Assembly (NCBI RefSeq): GCF_049116555.1
Contig: NZ_JAGDYT010000006.1
Coordinates: forward strand, 186,001-250,000
Source: Maricaulis maris_C
GTDB lineage: Bacteria > Pseudomonadota > Alphaproteobacteria > Caulobacterales > Maricaulaceae
Reading direction: 5' to 3'
DNA: 64,000 nt
Below are positions 7,965 through 16,599 of the stretch, one piece after another. The notes below the pieces were generated by a model that was given only the letters and a program-made list of their open reading frames with translations, made no database searches and was not told the DNA's origin. Each line of letters opens with the position of its first letter. Within the stretch, counting starts at the first letter, position 1. The position numbers and the translations under genes are program-made.

Positions 7965-9134
7965 CTAGCGTCTCAGCCGCGCGAAACCTCGATTGGCCAA
8001 ACCGTCCAGCAACCATTCCACCGGCCCGGACCGCAAATACCGATCGGTGAGCCAGACCGCTCCCACCTGGACGCCGGTCAGAACCACGCCAACCGCAAAG
8101 AGCGCGGCAGGGTCCAGTCGTCCGAACAGGGCCAGACCGGGCAATCCGGAAAACAGAAGGGTCAGAACAATGATCTGGCCGACATGGACGCTCAGCCAGA
8201 GATGCCCGGCCCGGATGAAGAGGAGCTGGACCGGCTCGGCAATACGAAAGCGGATGGCAAGCACGACAAGAGCGGCATAGCCATAAGCAAGCAGCAAGGC
8301 CGCGAAGGTGCGCGCCATCAACCCTTCCCAGGCCTGCGAGGGCGCGAAGGCAACACTCATGGCCTGCACCGCACTCCAACCGCTCAACGGCAGCCCGATC
8401 CCGAGCGCGATGGCGGCACTGATTACCAGGGGCATGACCGGCCAGCGTCCGCCCCAGAATCCCCGCTCCACAAGTTCCATGCCCAAAAGGACCAGACCCA
8501 GCACACCGCCCCCCAGAAAGAAGAACTCGACCAGATGGAATTGCAGGGCCGTCGCCATATTGTGCGGCAGATGGGACCAGAAGCCGGACTGGTGCGCCGC
8601 CTCGATCGCGGCGATGCGGCCATCATCCAGACCCAGCAGATCGGGCAATCCCATCGTGTCGGGCAAGAGCGCGGTAATACCGATCCCCGCGAGAATGATC
8701 AGGACCGTGCCGCCAATCAGCGCCACCAGCGAGACCCAGCGCGTGACCGGCGGCAACGCCCTCATCGGCAGGGCAATCATCGCGGCAAGCGCCATCACAG
8801 TCAGCAACTCGCCATGCCAGAAGAGATAGGCCAGACCGAGCCCCAGCAGGCACAGCCATCCCAGGCCAGGCTTGTCGCCACTGCCCTCGCGCAGGGCGAG
8901 CGCCGAGCCGAACAGGACAATCAGGAGGATATTGAATACCCAGGCGACAAAGGTCTGGCCGGCCCACCAGGCAAGGCTGTCCAACGGGCCGGGCATTGCT
9001 GTCTGCAGCGGCAAAAGATCGGCCGCCGCCCAGACATGCGCAAAGCCCGGCAGGTTTGCGAAGAGCAGGCCAAACACCGTCACGCCAAGCATGATCAGGA
9101 TGCCAGCCTCTTCCCCTTCTTCACCTGCGTCCAT
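7965..9134 (-). CDS. DUF418-type polytopic membrane protein
   Basis: A 389-residue protein with about ten hydrophobic helices. The C-terminal third ('YGYAALVVLAIRF...LFIRAGHLWLSVHVGQIIVLTLLFSG...DRYLRSGPVEWLLDGLANRGFARLRR') has the DUF418 signature, in which a '(F)GPxEWLxR' motif follows the last membrane helix. DUF418 proteins are inner-membrane proteins of undefined function related to acyltransferase-3-like and heparan-alpha-glucosaminide-type folds. No operon partner is evident; the gap to the upstream start of the next minus-strand gene is 100 bp. Confidence 0.8.
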   Translation of the reverse strand: MDAGEEGEEAGILIMLGVTVFGLLFANLPGFAHVWAAADLLPLQTAMPGPLDSLAWWAGQTFVAWVFNILLIVLFGSALALREGSGDKPGLGWLCLLGLGLAYLFWHGELLTVMALAAMIALPMRALPPVTRWVSLVALIGGTVLIILAGIGITALLPDTMGLPDLLGLDDGRIAAIEAAHQSGFWSHLPHNMATALQFHLVEFFFLGGGVLGLVLLGMELVERGFWGGRWPVMPLVISAAIALGIGLPLSGWSAVQAMSVAFAPSQAWEGLMARTFAALLLAYGYAALVVLAIRFRIAEPVQLLFIRAGHLWLSVHVGQIIVLTLLFSGLPGLALFGRLDPAALFAVGVVLTGVQVGAVWLTDRYLRSGPVEWLLDGLANRGFARLRR

Positions 9135-9276
9135 GCCTGCTCCTGCGGGCCCTGCCCCATTTCCGCCGTCTTCTTACGAAGACTTCATGAAACTCTCATC
9201 TTGCGTGAATTGTCTTCACCGTATGCAGGTCCCACGCACATATTCAATCCTTTGGACGTTCGGGCGCACACCAGAC

Positions 9277-9543
9277 ATGGTCCAGTTTCTGATATCTCTC
9301 ATCGAATGGTTCGCGATGGTGGCCCTGTCATCGGTCGGCCTGGACACGTCTGGCTCGACCGAATGCGGCTCGGCGCCGGCGCCTCAGCCCGCCGAGTATC
9401 GCGAAGCGGTAATGGTCCTGGGTGATAGCCAGCCCGGCCACTGGACCAAGATCAGCCTCGATCCGTGCGCACAATGGACACCGATCCGCGACAGCCAGGA
9501 ACTGCCGGAACTCCTGGCACCGCCACTGGTCTATACCAGCTAG
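9277..9543 (+). CDS. Small hypothetical protein
   Basis: An 88-residue open frame beginning with a hydrophobic stretch (MVQFLISLIEWFAMVALSSVGL) and continuing with a polar tail holding two cysteines. It fills most of the 580-bp gap between the DUF418 gene and the TipN-like gene. There is no convincing Shine-Dalgarno sequence and no recognised family, so it may not be expressed. The rest of the gap holds nothing I can name. Confidence 0.3.
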   Translation: MVQFLISLIEWFAMVALSSVGLDTSGSTECGSAPAPQPAEYREAVMVLGDSQPGHWTKISLDPCAQWTPIRDSQELPELLAPPLVYTS

Positions 9544-9716
9544 CGTCCGGTCGCGGGCCGACGCCCACACGACCTTTCCGCTGCAAATATTGAATTTGCA
9601 TAGATTATCTGTGTGCCTCGCGCGCATCTCCCCCTATTCTCTGCCATATTGAGCCCAACCGGCACGCCCGCGCGCGCGGACGGGCCGTACACGGAATACA
9701 GCCAGCCAGGCCCGAA

Positions 9717-11762
9717 ATGACCGAGACCAGACAAGACCACACGATCGAACTCGCGGAGATGACCGTGTCCGACGAGGACAACCCGGCACCGGTAGCCCCG
9801 ACAGGTGGCCATGCGCTGACAGCGCCCGCCAGCCAGGACACACATGGATCCGACGCACCGCCGCGGGGCGGTAACTGGCTGGTCTGGCTGGGCAACAGCT
9901 TCGCGCTTTGCTGGGTTGGTGGAGCCAGTGCCTATCTCTGGGCCTATCTGGGCATCCAGTCCTTCGAGGCTCTGGGCCGCTACAGCTTTGGCCAGCTGAC
10001 GGGCCTGTCGGTCTTCGCGCTCCTGCCTGCCCTGATCTTCATCATCGCCGGCATGATGGCGCGCGAAATCGTCCGGAGCTCTGCCAATACGCGCCGGGTC
10101 GAACTGGCCATCCGCAAACTGGCCGAGCCGGCGCAATATGCCCGGCACGAAGTCCAGACATTGTCCGCCGCCGTGTCCGGCGAGGTCGAGCGGATCAATT
10201 CGGCGCTGGAAAGCGCACTCGCCCGCCTGGCGGCGATGGAAGAGGTGATCAGTCACCACGCCGAGTCCCTTGAACAGTCCGCCACTGATGCCCGCGACCG
10301 CACCGAGAGCCTGCTCAAGGGTTTGCGCTCGGAACGCCTGCGCCTCGGCGAGGTTTCGGAATCGCTGGACGACAAGGCCGCGCTGATCGCCGCCGCCATA
10401 TCGGATCAGTCCAAAATGGTCGCGGCAGCCGCAGAACTGGCTGCCAGCCAGGCCTCCGACAGCGAGAAGCGGATACGCGCCAGTGTCGATGATCTCAAGG
10501 AGGCCGGCAGCGCCGTAACCGAACGCAGCGACGCCGCGGCCCTCGTCATCTCCGAACGCAGCAGCCATTTGCGCGAATTGTCGGATGGCCTCAAGGAGCG
10601 CTCCGAAAATCTCGACGCCGCTTATGTGAAGCATCGCCAGCGCCTGGCCGATGCCGGCGAAGCCTTGCGTCAGGAGCAGGAGAAGATCGCCGCCGCACTC
10701 GACTTCCACAAGGCTGAGCTGGAAGTCATGGCCTCGACAGCCCGGGATGGTGCCGACGCGTTGAATTCGGCCGCATCAAACGGCGCTGTCGCTTTCCGCG
10801 AAGCCGTGGAAACCGCGATCGAGCGCGCTGACGGGATGGCGGGCCGGGTCCGCGCCGAGACCGAGAGCGCGGCGCAGGAACATGAATCCGCCCTCGCCCG
10901 CCTTGTCGCCTCAGCCCAGGAAGCCAAGTCCGTCTCCGAAGCCGCGATTGAGGCGATTGAAGCCCAGGCCGACATTGTCGCCAGCAAGGTCGAACAGACC
11001 AATGAGGCGGCCTATGAAGCGGCGCGCCGCTCCGACGAAGCCTTCGAACTGCGCCTGGCGGAAGCCGACAAGCTGACCAAGCGCGCCTCCGTGGCTGCCG
11101 ATGAGGCCGCTGATTCCGTGCGCAAGCGGCTCGAAAGCGTCCTTGCCGCGGCGCGCTCTGAAACCCAGACTGTCGAGCGTCATCTCGATGCCATGACCGA
11201 ACGCCTGTCGGAAATGCCCGGCATGGCGCGCGACCGGGCCCAGGAAGCGGCCGACACCCTGCGCCGTGGTCTGGAGGGCCTGAATGCTGCGGCAATGGCA
11301 GCGGCCGAAGAGGCCCAGGAGATCGATGCCGCCTTCCAGGCCCGCATCCGCCAGAATTACGAATTGCTCTCTGACTTCATGCTGCGCATGGGTTCGGTTG
11401 CTGGCGGTCGGCGCGCGCCGGAGCTGGCGAGCAATGAACTGCCCGACCCTCTGGCCGGCCGCAAGCCGCGGCGCACGGCCACGTCAGGCGATGATGGGGC
11501 AGCGGCCGAGCCGGAAAGCGATACAGGGGCGGCTGACGATATGACGCGACCGCTCGGACACTCCGAAGCGTCCACCCAGCCGCGGGCAGACAATGCCGTT
11601 GGCTTCCCGGAGCGCGGCGGACGGCGTCCCGGCGGTTCCGGCAGCGAGCCGGGCTGGCGCTGGAAGGATCTGCTCTCATCCATGCCCGATGACGAAGACG
11701 CCCCCGCACCCAAGCGCGGAAACCGGGGCGGCAAGACGGACCCCGACTCGGACGACAGCTAG
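9717..11762 (+). CDS. TipN-like membrane-anchored coiled-coil protein
   Basis: A 681-residue protein with a polar N-terminus (1-50), two closely spaced membrane helices (about 54-78 and 93-114), and then roughly 450 residues of heptad-rich, Ala/Glu/Arg-rich sequence predicted to form a long coiled coil. A Pro/Gly/Arg-rich, probably disordered tail of about 120 residues ends the protein. This architecture is that of TipN, the birth-scar polarity marker of Caulobacter and relatives, which places the flagellum and organises division polarity. Sequence identity was not tested, and coiled coils are easily confused, so the functional label is tentative. The start was chosen for its position 40 residues before the first helix. 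Confidence 0.55.
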   Translation: MTETRQDHTIELAEMTVSDEDNPAPVAPTGGHALTAPASQDTHGSDAPPRGGNWLVWLGNSFALCWVGGASAYLWAYLGIQSFEALGRYSFGQLTGLSVFALLPALIFIIAGMMAREIVRSSANTRRVELAIRKLAEPAQYARHEVQTLSAAVSGEVERINSALESALARLAAMEEVISHHAESLEQSATDARDRTESLLKGLRSERLRLGEVSESLDDKAALIAAAISDQSKMVAAAAELAASQASDSEKRIRASVDDLKEAGSAVTERSDAAALVISERSSHLRELSDGLKERSENLDAAYVKHRQRLADAGEALRQEQEKIAAALDFHKAELEVMASTARDGADALNSAASNGAVAFREAVETAIERADGMAGRVRAETESAAQEHESALARLVASAQEAKSVSEAAIEAIEAQADIVASKVEQTNEAAYEAARRSDEAFELRLAEADKLTKRASVAADEAADSVRKRLESVLAAARSETQTVERHLDAMTERLSEMPGMARDRAQEAADTLRRGLEGLNAAAMAAAEEAQEIDAAFQARIRQNYELLSDFMLRMGSVAGGRRAPELASNELPDPLAGRKPRRTATSGDDGAAAEPESDTGAADDMTRPLGHSEASTQPRADNAVGFPERGGRRPGGSGSEPGWRWKDLLSSMPDDEDAPAPKRGNRGGKTDPDSDDS

Positions 11763-11792
11763 AAACGCCGCGCTGCGCACCGGGTTGGACGG

Positions 11793-12422
11793 CTAGTTGT
11801 CCGCGGCCTGCGTGCGACTGGCGGTCCAGTCAGCAATCTCGCTGCTGGCCTCGCGCGAAGCCTGGTCGAAGGCAGCGACAATGGCCGTGGTCCGGTTGGC
11901 GCTGGCACGCACTTGCGCGGTCACCACACGGGCACCGGCAAATCGGCGACCACGCTCCGCGACCAGGCGAGCGGAAAGCCGAACCCGAATGATCGGCGCA
12001 GCGTCTTCGCCGCGATCATAGACAGCCTCGAATTCCTGCATATCAACGCGCAGCTCGTAATCGGCCCGAACCCCGTCATCCGCGCGTGTCGGGGCCAGTC
12101 CGGACTGACGCGCATTGAAGGTGTCGATCACCAGGCTCTGAAGCAGGCGCGGTGCCGGAGAAATCCAGCGTGCTCCATGGATATAGGCGAGGCTCGCCCC
12201 GTCCTGGATGATGGCGATCTGGTCGCCGGACAGCCCGCGCGGGGCGTTCGGTGTATCGATCTCGATTATGGTCCAGGTCTCACCGGCCAACTCCGCCGGC
12301 TCCGGCGATGACAGGCGATAGACGGAGACCGGTTCCGCTTCCGGCAGCAAGGAAACGCAGGCGGAGACCGACAGCGCGCTCAGCCCGACAAGGGCCGCCC
12401 GGATGTAATGCGATCCGCTCAT
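11793..12422 (-). CDS. ABC transport auxiliary lipoprotein (PqiC/DUF330-like)
   Basis: A 209-residue protein with a lipoprotein signal (LSALSVSACVSL: cleavage before Cys at about residue 22). The mature region shows 'VYRLSSP', 'TWTIIEIDTPNAPRGLSGDQIAIIQDGASLAYIHGARWISPAPRLLQSLVIDTF' and 'ADYELRVDMQEFEAVYD', the signature of the ABC-type transport auxiliary lipoprotein family. These outer-membrane-anchored proteins accompany MCE lipid transporters. It overlaps the mlaD-like stop codon by 4 bp (ATGA), so it is the last gene of the MFS-mlaE-mlaF-mlaD operon and probably the outer-membrane end of that pathway. Confidence 0.9.
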   Translation of the reverse strand: MSGSHYIRAALVGLSALSVSACVSLLPEAEPVSVYRLSSPEPAELAGETWTIIEIDTPNAPRGLSGDQIAIIQDGASLAYIHGARWISPAPRLLQSLVIDTFNARQSGLAPTRADDGVRADYELRVDMQEFEAVYDRGEDAAPIIRVRLSARLVAERGRRFAGARVVTAQVRASANRTTAIVAAFDQASREASSEIADWTASRTQAADN

Positions 12423-13369
12423 TGCGGCACCTCCACGGTTTCACGGGGCGCTCCGGCGATGAAGCTCCCCGGATTGCTTTCAACCTCGGACGTGATCCGC
12501 TCGAGCGAGGCAACAACGCGCCGCAGGTCGGAGAGAGTCCGGTTGAGATCCTCGATGCCGCTATCGGCCAGGCTTTCCAGCGCCGGCTGCAGGGTGAGAA
12601 CAATCTGGTTGGTATCGGCGGCGGCCTGGTTCACGGCCATGGCCGCGAGGGTGGTCTCATTGGTCGCCAGCGTCATTTCATTATTGAGGAAGGCTTCCGC
12701 CGTCACCCCGAAGCGTTGCAGCGAGATCGCCGCCTCATTCATGCCCTGGGCCGCCGTATCGATACTGGCGAGCGTATTGCGCATGTCGGTGATCAGCGCC
12801 TCCTCCTCGGAGAGCCGGTCGGTGATCTCGCGCAGATTGGTCAGCGTCGCCGAGACCTCATCCACATTCTGCTCCGACAGGAGGGCTGTCAGACGGAACA
12901 ACGCCGTTTGTGCGGCGTCGAGCACATCCTCGGACCCCTCGACCAGGCCTTCCAGCTGCGCCCGGCGGGCAAAGATGCGGGGCGGCGGGCGATTGGCCGG
13001 GCTTTCCAGGCGCTGGGCTTCCGGCGTGCCGCCGGTAATCAGGACATAGGACAGGCCGGTCAGTCCCTGCGGCTCCAGCTGGGCTTCACTGTTCACCCGG
13101 ACCGGCGTCTGCGCCAGCACGCGGATACGCGCGATCACCCGGCTTTGATCATCGAGCTCCAGATCCGTGACTTCACCCACCTGGATGCCGTTGAAGCGCA
13201 CTTCGCCGCTTTCGCGCAGGCCGCGGACAGGTCCGTCGAAAACGATGTCATAGAAGGCATACTCCTCGTCAAAGGAGACCTTGCCGAGCCAGAGGGCGAA
13301 GAAGCCACCGGCCGCCAGCAGGAGGACAGCGAACAAGCCGACCAGGGCGTGATGGGCTTTGGTTTCCAT
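12419..13369 (-). CDS. mlaD: MlaD-family (MCE domain) substrate-binding protein
   Basis: A 316-residue protein anchored by one N-terminal helix (residues ~7-29) and carrying an MCE domain at about 38-115 ('YDIVFDGPVRGLRESGEVRFNGIQVGEVTDLELD'). A long helical C-terminal region follows that probably forms a tunnel or coiled assembly. MCE proteins form hexameric rings in the periplasm that pass phospholipids between membranes. It sits 3 bp after mlaF and overlaps the lipoprotein gene by 4 bp. The length (beyond the ~180 residues of E. coli MlaD) is usual for alphaproteobacterial versions. Confidence 0.92.
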   Translation of the reverse strand: METKAHHALVGLFAVLLLAAGGFFALWLGKVSFDEEYAFYDIVFDGPVRGLRESGEVRFNGIQVGEVTDLELDDQSRVIARIRVLAQTPVRVNSEAQLEPQGLTGLSYVLITGGTPEAQRLESPANRPPPRIFARRAQLEGLVEGSEDVLDAAQTALFRLTALLSEQNVDEVSATLTNLREITDRLSEEEALITDMRNTLASIDTAAQGMNEAAISLQRFGVTAEAFLNNEMTLATNETTLAAMAVNQAAADTNQIVLTLQPALESLADSGIEDLNRTLSDLRRVVASLERITSEVESNPGSFIAGAPRETVEVPQ

Positions 13370-13372
13370 GGT

Positions 13373-14146
13373 CTAGTTCTCCTTGGCGGCCAACGCGGCG
13401 CGCCCGCGTGGTCCGTGGAAGTATTCCTTGATCCAGGGATGGGGATTCCCCAACAACTCCCTGATTGGCGCGACAGCTTCAACCCGCTTGTCGGCCAAAA
13501 CCGCGACGCGGTCACAAATCGCGTAAAGACTGTCGAGGTCGTGTGTGATCATGACCACAGTCAGGCCCAGGGCATCGGACAATTCCCGGATCAGACTGTC
13601 GAACGCCGCCGCCCCGATCGGATCAAGGCCGGCGGTCGGTTCGTCGAGAAAGAGGATTTCAGGATCCAGCGCCAGCGCCCGCGCCAGGGCCGCACGCTTG
13701 CGCATGCCGCCGGACAATTCGGAGGGAAAGCGATCCGCCGCGCCCGGATCAAGACCGGCCAGGCCGATCTTCATGCCGGCGATCTCCTCCATGAGCGAGA
13801 TTGGCATGTCGATATGCTCACGCAGCGGCGCCATCACGTTTTCCAGCACGGAGAGCGAGGTGAACAGGGCCCCGTTCTGGAACAACACGCCAAGCCGGCT
13901 GTCGATCCGGCGTCGCTCGCGTGCCGACATGTCAGCCAGGCGTTGCCCGTTCAGGCGTATTTCGCCGCCCTCAGGCCGTTTGAGCCCCAAAATGGTGTTC
14001 AGCAATACCGTCTTGCCGGTACCCGATCCGCCGACAATGCCGAGAATCTCACCGCGATGGACGTCCAGATCGAGATGCTCGTGGACGACATGGCGCCCGA
14101 AAGCGCTGCGCAGATTTCGGACCGAGATGAGGATATCGTCGGTCAA
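13373..14146 (-). CDS. mlaF: MlaF-type ABC transporter ATP-binding protein
   Basis: About 257 residues using a TTG start at 14146 (reading TDDILISVRNLRSAFG). An ATG-based start would require a long, non-homologous upstream extension. The TTG overlaps the mlaE stop as TTGA, with GGAG 8 nt upstream. Walker A is GGSGTGKT, the signature is 'LSGGMRKRAALARALALDPEILFLDEPTAGLDPI' (ABC signature plus Walker B) and a switch His is in 'MITHDLD'. It powers retrograde or anterograde lipid movement with MlaE and MlaD. The C-terminal 'HPWIKEYFHGPRGRAA' is the usual MlaF tail. Confidence 0.93.
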   Translation of the reverse strand: MTDDILISVRNLRSAFGRHVVHEHLDLDVHRGEILGIVGGSGTGKTVLLNTILGLKRPEGGEIRLNGQRLADMSARERRRIDSRLGVLFQNGALFTSLSVLENVMAPLREHIDMPISLMEEIAGMKIGLAGLDPGAADRFPSELSGGMRKRAALARALALDPEILFLDEPTAGLDPIGAAAFDSLIRELSDALGLTVVMITHDLDSLYAICDRVAVLADKRVEAVAPIRELLGNPHPWIKEYFHGPRGRAALAAKEN

Positions 14147-15300
14147 ATCCCCAACTCCAGATACATCATCGCAAAGAGGGCCTCGAGCACGATGATGGCG
14201 AAAATCGATTGGACCACCGACGCCGTCACGCGCCGTCCCAGCGACTCCACATCGCCCTGCACCTGCATGCCCTGGCGACAGCCGATAATGGCAACCACCA
14301 TTCCGAATACCGGCGCCTTCGACATGCCAACCCAGAAATGACTGATATCGATTTCGGAATGCAGGCGCGTGAAAAACAGCGCGGGCGATATATCCTGCGC
14401 AGACCAAGTCACCAGCATGCCGCCGAATATCCCGGCAACCATCGCACCGAATGTCAGAAGCGGCGCCATGAGCACACAGGCTACAACCCGCGGCAGGACG
14501 AGCGCTTCATAGGGGTCGAGGCCCAGCACACGCATGGCATCGACTTCCTGCTGCATTTTCATCGCGCCGATCGAGGCCGTGAAGGCACTGTCCGAACGGG
14601 CGGCCAGCATGATCGCGGTGATCAGCACCCCGAATTCGCGCAGGATGGAGAGGCCGACCAGATCGACCGTAAACACCGACGCGCCAAAGCTCTGTAACAG
14701 GGTCGCCCCCATATACGCGACAACAGCGCCGATGAAGAAAGTCAGGGTGGCAACAATGGGCAAAGCGTTGACGCCCACTTCTTCCATTGCCCAGACGGTA
14801 GGCGTCAGGCGAAAACGCCAAGGCTGAAGGAAACAGGACGCACCGGTGGTCAGCGTCTTTCCGAAAAAGGCAAAGGTGTCGACCGCCTCGAGATAAGCGG
14901 CCTCCAGCCCCGCGCCGATCCGGGCCAGAGCCTTGATGAAGCCGAAGGTCGTCACCTCTTCCGGTCCGCAAATCTGGGTGCGCTGGCGGACTTCCTCGAT
15001 CAGACGCCGGACCGTGCGATGCTCGCCGACAAAATGGAAATCCGCATCGGGGGTCGGACATCGCCGCGTCGCCCGGCCCAGCAGATAGGCTCCCGACGTA
15101 TCGACCCGGCCAAGATGTCTGACATCCACAATGATATTGCAGGGGTCGGCCGCATTCTCGACCGCACGGATCGCGCTGTCATGACGACCGATCGTGTCAA
15201 CGACCCAATCGCCATGCGGTTCCAGGATCGTGCGCTCGCCCTCCTCGCGCACAACCAGTTCCGCCCTCGGCGATGATTCGTCCCGCATTCCCCTCATCAT
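14143..15300 (-). CDS. mlaE: MlaE-type permease with N-terminal STAS domain
   Basis: About 385 residues. Residues ~10-110 form a STAS domain ('NIIVDVRHLGRVDTSGAYLLGRATRR'), the part supplied separately as MlaB in E. coli. The permease follows from about 135 to the end, with 'VGVNALPIVATLTFFIGAVVAYMGATLLQSFGA', 'REFGVLITAIMLAARSDSAFTASIGAMKMQQEVDAMRVLGLDP' and 'VLPRVVACVLMAPLLT'. Five or six membrane helices are visible. The start ATG at 15300 was chosen for the AGGA six bases upstream; alternatives lie at 15297 and 15288. It begins 7 bp after the MFS gene stop. Confidence 0.93.
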   Translation of the reverse strand: MMRGMRDESSPRAELVVREEGERTILEPHGDWVVDTIGRHDSAIRAVENAADPCNIIVDVRHLGRVDTSGAYLLGRATRRCPTPDADFHFVGEHRTVRRLIEEVRQRTQICGPEEVTTFGFIKALARIGAGLEAAYLEAVDTFAFFGKTLTTGASCFLQPWRFRLTPTVWAMEEVGVNALPIVATLTFFIGAVVAYMGATLLQSFGASVFTVDLVGLSILREFGVLITAIMLAARSDSAFTASIGAMKMQQEVDAMRVLGLDPYEALVLPRVVACVLMAPLLTFGAMVAGIFGGMLVTWSAQDISPALFFTRLHSEIDISHFWVGMSKAPVFGMVVAIIGCRQGMQVQGDVESLGRRVTASVVQSIFAIIVLEALFAMMYLELGI

Positions 15301-15307
15301 GCAAATC

Positions 15308-16483
15308 CTAGTCGATATTTTCCCGGCGCGGGAGTGAAGAAACGCGATGCAATCCGAACGCCGCCACCAGGCCCAACAAGCCAGGCGCCAACATGAAAGC
15401 GAAACCACCTACCCCGAATGACGCAAAGGCATAGCCCGACAGGGTCGACATCGCTGCCAGTATGATGCCACCGGACAAGGCTGAATTGAGGCCTTGCGAC
15501 AGGGCCGTCTGATCGTCTGGCATGTCCCGGGCGGTAAACCGCAGAAAGCCCACATAGGTGGCGGCGAAGGTGAGCGCATGCAAGGCCTGCAGGGGAAACA
15601 GTGCCCAGACAGGCGGGGAGAGCGCAGTCAGCCCCCAACGAACCAGCGAGGCCAGCCCGCCCAACATCATCAGATGAGCCGGGCTGAGACGCCCGAGCCA
15701 GCCCCGCCCGGACAGCCAGAGGAAGGCGATCTCGAAAGCCACCGCGAAGGCCCAGAGCGTGCCGACCATGGCACCGCTGATACCCTGCTGGGTCCAGGCA
15801 TTGGCCGAGACGACATAGTAGAAGGCATGTCCCGACTGGATCAGGGCCGAGGCGGCCAGGGCGAGGCCCAGCGGGCCGGCCAGGCGACCGCGCAATTCCT
15901 TCCACTCATCGGGTCGCGGGATATGGGCGGTCGGCCGGTGCCCCGGCGGCAGCCAGGCCGCAGCCAGCGCCATCAGCCCGCCGGCAATGATCACCCACGC
16001 CAGCACACTCTCGGTGCCGGTGCGGTCAATAAGCGCGCCAGCGGTGAAATTGGCGACGATAAAGAGAGCCGAGCCGAAGGCGCGCACCGGGCCGAATTCG
16101 AAGGCATGATCGCGGGCAGCGCGGATTGCGAACGCGTCGGTCACCGGGATCTGGCCGAAGACCAGCGCGCCGGCCGCGAAGGAAAGCACGACCAGGAGCC
16201 AGGGCGAGTCGACCGGGATATGCAGCGCGAAAACGACCACGCTCCCGATGGCAAAGGCGAGAATGGGATCCCGGTGACGCACCGCACGGTCGGCCCATCG
16301 CGCGCCGATTGGCGAGACCAGGGTCCGCCCGATCATCCCGGCAGCGAGGATCCAGCCAATCCATTCCGGCGACAGGCCACGCCCGTCCAGCCAGCGCGGG
16401 AAATAGGGCAGGAACGCCCCGAACATGAGATAGAAGGCGCCATAATAGGTGGCGAAGCGCAGGGCTGTGGGTTTGACCATCAT
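15308..16483 (-). CDS. MFS transporter (MFS_1-like / nucleoside-symporter-like)
   Basis: About 391 residues with 12 hydrophobic helices. The opening 'FATYYGAFYLMFGAFLPYFPRWLDGRGLSPEWIGWILAAGMIGRTLVSPIGARWADR' and the pairing with 'FGPVRAFGSALFIVANFTAGALIDRTG' are typical of the PPP/MFS_1_like family (putative 3-phenylpropionate permease and related). Substrate is unknown. The start at 16483 (or 16480) has AGGAAG 4-7 bases upstream; the longer reading is a non-coding extension overlapping the divergent glycosyltransferase. It is 7 bp upstream of mlaE and probably the first gene of the lipid-transport operon, an unusual partner. Confidence 0.85.
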   Translation of the reverse strand: MMVKPTALRFATYYGAFYLMFGAFLPYFPRWLDGRGLSPEWIGWILAAGMIGRTLVSPIGARWADRAVRHRDPILAFAIGSVVVFALHIPVDSPWLLVVLSFAAGALVFGQIPVTDAFAIRAARDHAFEFGPVRAFGSALFIVANFTAGALIDRTGTESVLAWVIIAGGLMALAAAWLPPGHRPTAHIPRPDEWKELRGRLAGPLGLALAASALIQSGHAFYYVVSANAWTQQGISGAMVGTLWAFAVAFEIAFLWLSGRGWLGRLSPAHLMMLGGLASLVRWGLTALSPPVWALFPLQALHALTFAATYVGFLRFTARDMPDDQTALSQGLNSALSGGIILAAMSTLSGYAFASFGVGGFAFMLAPGLLGLVAAFGLHRVSSLPRRENID

Positions 16484-16599
16484 GACTTCCTGATCGCGTG
16501 CTTCGCTGCAGCGCCGCATTTCCCGGCTAGAGCGGCTTGGCGAACAATGTTCACTTCTATAGGTTCGCGTTTCAATTGCCACCGCCGGAATCACGCCTC

